From: Hymenopellis radicata
Lineage: Eukaryota; Basidiomycota; Agaricomycetes; Agaricales; Physalacriaceae
Direction: 5' to 3'
Length of the DNA: 64,000 bases
NCBI GenBank assembly: GCA_015501595.1
Contig: JADNRX010000001.1
Coordinates: forward strand, 620,001 to 684,000
Below the pieces are notes generated by a model that saw only the letters and a list, made by a program, of their open reading frames with translations, was not told the DNA's origin and searched no databases. Shown here piece after piece: positions 55,846-64,000 of this stretch. The stretch's first letter is position 1. Every line of letters begins with the position of its first letter. A program made the position numbers and the translations under genes.

Positions 55846-58187
55846 ATGTCGACAACTGCATTCGCGGTTCATGGAATTCGTTACCCACCGACTTGACACC
55901 ATGGATGTAAGCAAGAGCTATCACAGCGACAACAAGTTATTCAGATATCCCGTACAGATTGGATACCATCCAGTCAATGGGATACAAGCAAATGACACCA
56001 GTTCAGGCATCGACCATACCGTTGTTCATGAAGCACAAGGACGTTGTTGTTGAGGCGGTAACCGGTTCAGGGAAAACGCTGGCCTTTGTCATCCCGTCTT
56101 GGAAAAGCTCATCCGTCGAGAGCGCAAACTACACCGAAACGATATCGGTGCACTCATCATCAGTCCTACGCGGTGCGTCTGCTTTGGCTCCAAGTTGACG
56201 TCTGTGTTCATTTTTCTAGTGAATTAGCAACACAGATACATTCTGTCTTCAACACCTTGCTTAAATGCCAGCCCGAAGACACCGGTCACGATCCATTACC
56301 AGAGCCCTTGCTGCTCGTCTCTTCGGCTGATTCGTCGCCTGCGCAGGACATACAACGCTTCATCGAATCGGGTGCTGATATAATTGTGGGTACGCCTGGT
56401 CGCATCGAAGAGTTTCTGTTGGGAAAAGGGCGCACTCAAGTCAATGTGAAGGAATTGGAAGTACTAGTACTTGACGAAGCAGATCGGTGAGTGTCGTCAA
56501 TAATCTCGTTGTGCAGTACTGGACCTCATAACTCTCAGACTTCTGGATCTTGGATTTCAAGCCGCCCTCAGCAAGATCATCACCCACTTACCCAAACAAC
56601 GTCGAACCGGACTATTCAGTGCCACAATGACCGACGCCGATGCACTATCCGAACTTGTTCGCGCTGGTCTGAGAAATCCTGCGCGCATCGTCGTCAAAGT
56701 GCAAGCTAAAAAGGCTGCCGCTAATGGCAAAACCACTTTGGTTGAGGAGCGTCGAACACCAGCAAAGTACGTTCCTAGGTTGATGATCGTTCATTCCGTT
56801 AATATGATTACCAGCCTCTCCAACTTTTATGTGATATGCAAGGCCTCTGAAAAAGTCGTGCAGCTAACGCGAATAATCAAGCACGAAGTTGCCGTGCACC
56901 AATCCTCGCAGTTCATTATCTATTTCGCTACCGGTGCATGTGTAGATTACTTCTACAAGGCAAGAGACATGTCGCAGTTCCTCATAATGTCCTAACAACC
57001 TAAACAGGTCCTCGCCGAACTTCTTCCTCCAAGTTTCACTCTCAATTCACTACACGGACATCTCACTCCCGCAGCTCGGACAAAAACTCTGACCGCCTTC
57101 TCATCCGCGATTGCCACACCAATATCACCATCCATACTATTGGCAACCGACGTGGCTGCACGCGGTCTTGACCTTCCTCATGTCGATGTCGTGATACAGT
57201 TTGATCCACCAACCGACCCGAAGGCGTTTTCACATCGTTGTGGGAGAACCGCACGCGCGGGGCGCAGCGGCCGCGCATGGGTTATTCTTGTTGGACGGGA
57301 AGTTGGCTTTGTTGGTTCGTGAGCTTGTTCTGATGCGCTGGACATTTCATGAGGCCCTTTATAGACCTTTTGAGTATCCGCAAGATACCTCTCCGGAAAC
57401 AAGCGTATTTGCAGCCGGATGACAAGATAATAGAAGGCGATGAAGATGACGAAGAGCGTCCGGACGATGAAGAAGTAGAGAAGTACCTACAACAGATTCG
57501 CAAAATGGTCATTACAGATCGAACATTATATGACCAGGTGCGTTGTTCGTCGTCCATAAGGTATATGCTTACCGTATACGTCAGGCTGCTAAAGCTTTCG
57601 TGTCCTTTGTTCGTGCCTACACGAAACACGAAGCGTCGTATATCTTTAGAATTAAAGCCCTCGACCTCGTTGGCGTAGCAAAGAGCTATGGTCTACTTCG
57701 TCTTCCCAAGATGCCAGAACTCAAAGACGCAGACCGCTCTACGTGGCAGGACGCTTCGCTAGAGGTAAGCACCTCTGTTGCAGTTAACAACTTGACTCTC
57801 CAACTCACCTTGATGTAGTGGGAGACATATGCATATCAAGACGCTGCCCAAGAAGCGAAACGGTTGAAAGAGAGTGCGTCAACCGCAGCAAAGGCAGCGG
57901 AACAGAAGAAGCTGTGGGAGCAGAGGAAACAGAAGAAGAAGGTCAATGTTTCGTGGAGTGACAAGGTGGTGAAGCAGGAGGAACGGGACGTGCGCAAGGA
58001 GAAACGGGTAAAGAAGAAGGCTTGGGAGAAGGAACAGACTAAGAAGCGGGAGCACGATGTGGTGGATGAAGATGGGGATGATGGCGACGATTGGGATGAC
58101 CTGGCGAAGGAAGAGCGTATGGCGAAGAAAGTGAGGCGGGGGGAAGTCAGTCAGAAAGAGTTTGATATGGAGTTCGATGATACATAG
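55846..58187 (+). CDS. SPB4: DEAD-box RNA helicase Spb4, with two frame breaks
   Basis: A nucleolar ATP-dependent RNA helicase for 60S subunit assembly. The ATG at 55846 gives MSTTAFA. One extra G at 55866-55867 leads into [13 protein letters not shown] and a splice to [20 protein letters not shown]. The core motifs are [14 protein letters not shown] (I), SPTRELATQ (Ia), [22 protein letters not shown] (II), LFSATM (III), [14 protein letters not shown] and [16 protein letters not shown] (VI). A second missing G near 56096 separates FVIP from [14 protein letters not shown]. The C-terminal extension has [17 protein letters not shown] and a Lys-rich coiled coil, as in Spb4. All other exons are clean. 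Confidence 0.9.
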
Positions 58188-58280
58188 TAGAAATCTCTCC
58201 ATTTTTAGCATTGATACTTGTACATTTCAAAACGTCACAAGAAAAGGGAAGCCAAACTGCAGCATTGATGGACGTACTGG

Positions 58281-61200
58281 TCATTCTCCTGCACGAGTAC
58301 TCTCCGGTGGGCCTAAGTAACTGCTCTTCAGACCGCCCATGTCCACCACGATCTTCTCCAGTAATATGCCGGGCTTACCCGCCCAATATCTCAAGACATG
58401 ATCTCCTGCGCCTACGTCGTTGTATGTCACTGTCCTCACCCACACCACATCCATAATGGCTGTAGTCCAACCCGTCGGCAAATCTCCTACAGTCGCAGGT
58501 TCCGGTACTAATCGTGTGGCGTTGACGTTCCCGTTATCCAGTGAGACCCCATACGACATTGGGACCTCCGAATCATAATCGAGCGTCGTCGTGAAATAGA
58601 GCGTCACCACAATCGAAGCCGGAGACGAAACCTGGTAGAACGCATATGCCAGATATTCACCCTCGGGAATAGACTGCGCAGGCGCTGTGTTTGGAACGAT
58701 GCCGACAGCGCCTGAAGAGGTTCGCGATCCTAAAGTGAGGAACACGCCATAGGACGTGCCATCCGAAGACGAGGACGTAAAATGAGCAGCCTCCATCGAA
58801 ACATACCCGGCCGATTCCACAAAGCCCACAAAATCAGAAGGCACGGACGGTTTGAGGATCGGAACATGGACCTGCTCGTAGTCCCCGATCGTCGAATTGA
58901 CGTGAACAAGGACAGTCTCGTTGAAACCCTCTGGCACGGCATCCCATTGCACGCTGAGCCCGATCCTCGCGTCCCACGCGCCCTCGGCGAGGTTTCCTCG
59001 AGAGGGCTCAAGGTCGATCCACGGAACCGCAGCTGCCACAGACCACTCCAGCTCCGGCGTCCCTCTGCCCCACACCTCAAAGTATCTGTCCCCGCTATAT
59101 GGATCCATCACGGGCAGCGTCACGCCCGGTACCAATTCACCTCTCAAAGGCATGCCCAGATCCGATCCCTCATTCCACATACCCGGCCGCACGCCCTTGG
59201 TCCCCTCAACCGATACACCCATCTGGCCAACCGATGGACTGGCATTCTGTCGACGCTGCACGTAAGATATGCCGGTAAGCATATCCCTTAGAGGTGTCTC
59301 GAAAGTGCCACTCGTGAACCCAAAATGCGGTTGGCGCATGATTTGATCCCATTTACCATCCAAGAGACTGTGGTATTCCCCTTGGAGATCGAAATCGGCG
59401 TCGAAGAGATCCAGCGCGAGCTGCGCCTGGTCGTTGGCGGAATTGCGGCGCTGCTCTGCATACAAGGCATTACGCGCCACGGCGCATTTGCCCGAGATGA
59501 ATATTTGGGAAGCTTTGATTGGATGTAGGACGAGCTGGAAGAAAGCGGGCTTGTCAGCCTCCGCAACCTGATTGTACAATGTCGTGGCGTCATTAAGGAG
59601 CGCCGTCCAATTGCCTTCAACCCATTCCGCCTCGTGGTAGTTGAGAAGAGAGAACGTCGTGGGTTCGACGTGTTCGTGGCGGCGTAAACCTACGAGTCGG
59701 GAGTGCCGAAGGAGCAGATCAGCGACGGCGACGGCGTGCTCTTCTGGGAACTCTCGAGCAGCGTAAAGTTCGAGATAATGAGGGAGAGTGTCGGCAGCGA
59801 CAAGGGAAGCATTCCACGCCATGGCCATAATCATGCTCAAAGGCGTCTCCATAGGCTTTATATCCGCAACATTGATGATCCACATACGATCTGCGCCCAT
59901 GTCCTTCGCAGCTGCAAGCTGTTGCTGGACCTTCCCCAGCGAATTGGTGTTGATCCATTTGTACGATCTTGGGGGTCCCACAACTTCCAGATGATAATAT
60001 ACCTGGATTAATCGTGAGTTGATACAACGGTAAACCCAAAGAAAGAATGATACAGACCCCCGTCCCACCAGCCCTTTGTCTCTCCGCCTCGGTAGGTAGC
60101 CGCCTTAGATTTCCAAAGTTGTCATCCGCGAATAACAAAGTCACATCGTCAGGGACCTTCACGCCTGCTTCATATAGTCCCTGTACCTCCTTGTACAACG
60201 CCCACACCTGGTTCACGCCAGTCTCGTTTCCATATGCATCCGCAATGACGCTTCTTTGCGTGGCGATTACATCCTTTAGGATAGCTACTGGGTCGTCTCC
60301 AGACACGGGGACGTCTGTATCACCGCGCATTCCGATAGTGAAATAGCTTTCCCTCCCTACGGCGCGTTCTGTTCCGTCGACGAAAAACTGAGTGATGTTC
60401 TCCTTGTTCTGAGTCCAATCCCATGACCCATTGCCAGACGTGAGCCATTCGTTAGTAGCACGCTCCATAGGCTCGTGATGAGATGTCGAGACAACGATGC
60501 CGTATTCATCAGCAGTGAATGCGTTTAGCGGGTCGTCGGTAAAGAAGGAATTCCCTGGCTCAGGAAAAGCTGGCCACCTGCAAAGACGTAAGCCGTAAAT
60601 TCGGGATCGAGAAGACGCCATGCATACATGGCTGGCCATAGGTAGTTGGCCTTCATCCTCAAAAGTAACTCAAAGACGTGTCTGGACGGTCTTATTAGTA
60701 AGAGTAACATTGAGGCGGAACGGAACCGGACTTGTAGAACTCGACATTGTAAACAGGCCCAAATTTCTCCAGGACGACGGACGTCAGCGCGGGGGCCTCA
60801 TCATTGATGAAGAGGCCTCTGTATTTTATCGAAGGTGGTCCTTGAACGGTAGTCAAATTGTTTGCGTAGATTTCAGAGTGACTCTTTGGATTGACGTCTG
60901 CCCACCAATACCAACTATAGGAAGGCGCATTAGGATGATAGCTTTGAAGTAGAAGACAAAAGTCGTACGGAGATACGCCAATTTGCTCAGATAGCGTATA
61001 GGCGCCGTATATGGTGCCTCTCTTGTCACTCCCAGCAATGATAAACGCAGTGTCGACTCCTTCGAAAGGCTGCTCCACAAGAGAGGTCGTGAATGTTTCC
61101 CATTGCCCGTCTACTGCCGAGGTATCAAGGATGCCGCCATCGACAAGTTGCTGGGTGAGAGGCGACCTATTTAAGCTGCCCACAAAGATGATCGCGGATG

Positions 61201-61438
61201 AATCAATATCTGACGCGTTGGTGGCGTTGATTACTTGCGAGCGTACTCCAGAAACGCGCTCGAAGTCCTGGGCAAGATTCTCTGCAGCAACATGAACACC
61301 GGGCCAGTCATTTGCGTCCACGACGATAGGTAGAGAAACGAGGCTCAGGCCGGCGTCAAAATTGACAATGGCTGGATCACCGAGGCCGACGACAAAGCGT
61401 GGTAGAAGCGTCAGAATGCTAGCTAGTGCAATGTACAT
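58281..61438 (-). CDS. GH115 xylan alpha-1,2-glucuronidase, secreted
   Basis: A plant-cell-wall enzyme removing (4-O-methyl)glucuronic acid from xylan. ATG 61438 opens a signal peptide (MYIALASILTLLPRFVVGLG). The N-terminal domain has AAENLAQDFERVSGV and DKRGTIYGAYTLSEQIGVSP. The catalytic domain shows KYRGLFINDEAPALTS, FELLLRMKANYLWPAMWP (after splicing), ADEYGIVVSTSHHEPMER, DVTLLFADDNFGNLRRLP and MGADRMWIINVADIKPMETP. A long all-beta C-terminal region ends at 58281 (LGPPESTRAGE). A length of over 950 residues is usual for GH115. There are few introns in the second half. Several Asn glycosylation sites fit secretion. Confidence 0.93.
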
Positions 61439-61733
61439 GGTATCCGTTGTAGAAAGAATGTCGATCTTGCGTCTTTTGAACAAAACCTATGTGTACCGGT
61501 CCGTAGAGTCATCATGGGATGTGGCCAAGGAAGGAGATGAGCGCGTCAGACGTTCCTTCGATTACCGCGAACCTCGTAGTTGACAGTCATATGGTACCGG
61601 ACTTATGCTAGTAGGCCCAAGGCATCGTAAGAAGTGGCAAAACTTTGTTGCAATGTTCTGATCAATATACGATTCGTCTTCCTGGAATGTTGATATCCGC
61701 CTCAGTTTCTGATAAGTCAAGTCACCCGGACTG

Positions 61734-63019
61734 TTATTGGACCAACACCAGGTCGTTCGAGGCAGAGGGCTCATCCTCTTGCCGGACGGCGGCCTGTCGT
61801 TGATGAGCATCTTGTACTTCACGGCGAGAACGAGACTCCCTTACCTCAAGGGCAGAAAGATACGAGTCGTGCGCATCGGGGGAGATATCCTTCACAGCCT
61901 TCACCAAATCATACAGATAATCCTTGGGTTGACTACCCTCAGAAGAAGAAAACAGTCACGGACGCACTGAATGATTACCTTGTTAGGGCCTGATGGTCCT
62001 ACGGACTCCCAAATTGTACGGGCTAGGGCTGGGAGTGGTTCTGAACCAACTAGAAACGGCACTAAATCAGCGAGGAAGACGAAACGCGTCAATACTCACT
62101 GAAAGAGGGATTGTCGTTACGCCCTACATAGCACTGCATGGATGTGAGCACATCAATATGCTAGGAGTCTTGTCGACTGTAACGCACATATGCCTTGTGT
62201 GACACGAATCATTTCATGAAAGGGATGCTTCAAGGCATTAAAAACTTACGTTGTGTATGATGACCGTTTCGCTGCCATCATGAGGATCTATGCCGTATAT
62301 GTCAAGCTGTTCCATCGTGTAGCCGTCCTAAATTCGCTGAGTAAATTGCTTGTGATGTTGGACTGGTAACCGCCTCCAACCTTCTCTCTGTAGTCTGTTA
62401 CGGGCAACGGAACGTCCGAGTCAAGTCAACGAATCTTCAACAGTGGCAAGAAACGTGCCTAGGTAGTCCCGAACTTCTGATTCGTACGCAAAATCTATAG
62501 TATAAGCAAGTCCTATAGACGCGATGACAGTGGTGGTCAGTTCATAGATCAAAATAACTGTGGTATATCATACTAACCCCACACAGTGTCCTCTTCTGGG
62601 AGGGATCCTGCGATGACGCGCTAAGACATAATCCTCTGATTGAATGACGCCTTACTGAGCCAGAAAACGCGTCCCAATCCTCCTTGTGAACGAGTGTTAC
62701 AACGCGACCGGGTTTCTGTTGAATAGTCACATCAGCCAGAGGATGCAAGTAGGAGCCCACTGACCTCCGGAGTTCCTCTATGGTCATGGGACTTCTGAGC
62801 AAATCGGCGCACGTATCCCTTCAAAAACCCAGGCGCTTTGAAGGAAGTTCAAGGCTCCACGTCATCAATAGAAAACAGCAAATCTCACTTTGCTTTATTG
62901 TATGCGGCGGTGGCTGAAGCTAGTTAAATGTGGCATAGCGTTCTCAAAGACAATACCTTGAATATTAGAGAGCCATATCCGAAGACGATGAATGGCGGAC
63001 GAGAGGCTGATTCTGACAT
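61734..63019 (-). CDS. ChaC-type glutathione-specific gamma-glutamylcyclotransferase
   Basis: A cytosolic enzyme that cleaves glutathione to 5-oxoproline and Cys-Gly. About ten exons are read from ATG 63019: MSESASRPPFIVFGYGSLIF, KPPPHTIKQ, APGFLKGYVRRFAQKSHDHR with GTPE, KPGRVVTLVHKEDWDAFSGS, PEEDTVWG, LAYTIDFAYESEVRDYL, DYREK, DGYTMEQLDIYGIDPHDGSE, the 6-nt microexon (62188-62193, Ala-Tyr), CYVGRNDNPSF, IGSEPLPALARTIWESVGPS and DYLYDLVKAVKDISPDAHDS. The substrate loop YGSL is present. The catalytic glutamate of the family falls in the REK segment. The intron at 62395-62458 has a GC donor. The join before PEEDTVWG is uncertain. The last exon continues to 61734. Confidence 0.9.
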
Positions 63020-63354
63020 GATGGTTGGTAATCAAAGTAGCAGATTGATGCCGGAGCCCAAGGAGTTCAGACAGAAAACGTGTTCATTCGATCTACGCGA
63101 ACATGTAAACTGCGAGGTATTTCTACAACACTAGGACAAAGCAAACACAAGAAAGCAATCCACGTTCTAAAGCAAAGATATTGATAGCGAGGACAGCACA
63201 AGAATCATCGGGAGATCACCCGTTGAATCGTGAAAGATGATGAAAGCATTCGTAATCTCGTACAGATGATTGAATATATGCGAGTAGTGACAATGGGGCA
63301 TGGCGAAAGGGCATAATCAGTAAGCATAAGGCATAATCTTCTTCGAAGTGTAGA
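63020..63354. other. Intergenic region between ChaC and the last gene
   Basis: About 335 bp of AT-rich promoter-like sequence upstream of ChaC, also containing the 3' end of the following minus-strand gene. No coding evidence. Confidence 0.45.
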
Positions 63355-64000
63355 TCAAACTCGTAGAGGACGCGCTGGTGTTGGCCGTCCTTTAGGACGA
63401 GGTCGACTTATCCGAAGAGATTCACCCGGACTGTCGTTTCATCAGAAAAAGGAGAAGAGTATGAATAAGGGCACGCACGTCGTGTTCAACTTTGGCGTAG
63501 CTTGATTTTCCTTCATATCCGAAGACGCTTTTCCTGAACTCCGTTTCGACCAGCCTAAGGCAGTGCGACGAGCCGTCGAGCCAACTCTCGGTCTAGCGGG
63601 TAAACCGAAAGCATCCCTAAGGCCTTTCGATTCAGCCTCCGGAGGTGCGCCGAAGGCTTTGGAGGGATTAAACGGTGACGCCACAGACGCCATGTTGCTA
63701 TTGACAGGGAGCTCCCGCAAAGGGGAGCTAGTGGCATTCCGGTACATCTCAGTTTGGATCTTGGTGACTAGCTCGGGTGATGCAGAAACTTTCAAACTCC
63801 TAGTAGATGGATAAGGTGAGGCTCTAGAGGACGTTCTCGAGCGAATACGTCTGGGTCGCAGTTCGGAAGGCAAGGGTCCGTAATTCTGAACTGAATGTTC
63901 CAGCATAGCCTGCATCCCAGAAGGATGCTTCGGAGGGTCGAAGGCTGATCAGATAATTAATACGGCCCAACCCAGGGATAAGACGAGTAGACTTACTTTG
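63355..64000 (-). CDS. C-terminal part of an unidentified KEN-box protein (5' end outside window)
   Basis: I do not recognise the family. Reading minus, four bases at 63997-64000 end an upstream exon (donor GTAAGT). The next exon begins at 63944 (FDPPKHPSGMQAMLEHSVQN). It encodes a basic, Ser/Pro-rich, probably disordered region (ELRPRRIRSRTSSRASPYPS, PLRELPVNSNMASVASPFNP). A last intron with a GTGCGT donor leads to a basic C-terminus (SLRISRPRPKGRPTPARP) with the stop at 63355. It has a KENQ motif and an RTAL motif, resembling KEN and D-box degrons of cell-cycle proteins. That is a hint only. The open frame across a good splice supports a real gene. Confidence 0.6.

Noticed and set aside
56991..57430. 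Possible frame break near FVGS in the SPB4 helicase
   Set aside because: A GTTCGT...TATAG intron joins GFV to [12 protein letters not shown], the expected Spb4 sequence, so no break is needed.

Overview
The window is nuclear DNA of a filamentous basidiomycete, most likely an Agaricomycete. Protein-coding genes are dense and broken by many introns of about 45-65 nt. The families point the same way: a DUF6534 membrane protein, a GH115 xylan glucuronidase, a GPI-type chitin deacetylase, a mucin-like Opy2 anchor and a membrane-tethered aspartic protease. I assembled most gene models by hand from splice sites and family conservation. Start codons and rare splice choices are therefore less certain than the gene identities.

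Layout. 1-5.4 kb: ER Hsp90 (GRP94 type, 3' end outside the window) and a WW/FF transcription-splicing factor. 5.8-12.4 kb: an allantoate-permease-type MFS transporter and a Vip1/Asp1 inositol pyrophosphate kinase. 12.5-20 kb: a Cys-less UBC protein (FTS/AKTIP-like), a TRAMP zinc-knuckle protein (Air1/2-like), a caspase-like protease and a Caf16-type ABC ATPase. A diverged ~220 bp repeat occurs twice here. 20-28.8 kb: Opy2, Yos1, mitochondrial L22, Ost1, a small secreted protein and a mitochondrial PPR protein. 29-35.5 kb: an intronless glycosyltransferase, a tRNA-Arg(CCU), two abutting hAT-type MITEs, a DUF6534 protein and an AP-1 sigma subunit. 35.6-47.7 kb: the membrane aspartic protease, His6, ribosomal L35, a Ste20/GCK kinase, a chitin deacetylase and a long-inverted-repeat element just upstream of the latter. 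48-64 kb: TFIIF alpha, a bHLH factor, Elg1, a DUF2470 membrane protein, the Spb4 helicase, GH115, a ChaC glutathione-degrading enzyme and the 3' part of an unidentified KEN-box protein.

Most genes are conserved housekeeping genes with no operon-like logic; neighbours are unrelated apart from shared short divergent promoters. I found no convincing new multi-gene system. The most interesting observations are: a 3-nt and a 6-nt microexon; several GC-AG introns; two tandemly inserted hAT MITEs with exact 8-bp target duplications; a 547-bp element that is almost entirely inverted repeat; an aspartic protease with a triplicated cytoplasmic motif; and a PIP-box-like motif in Elg1 created across a splice junction.

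Seven single-base frame breaks were found in otherwise well-conserved genes (OPY2, OST1, bHLH twice, ELG1, SPB4 twice). All sit at G/C bases, mostly in G/C runs. They look like sequencing or assembly indels rather than pseudogenes.
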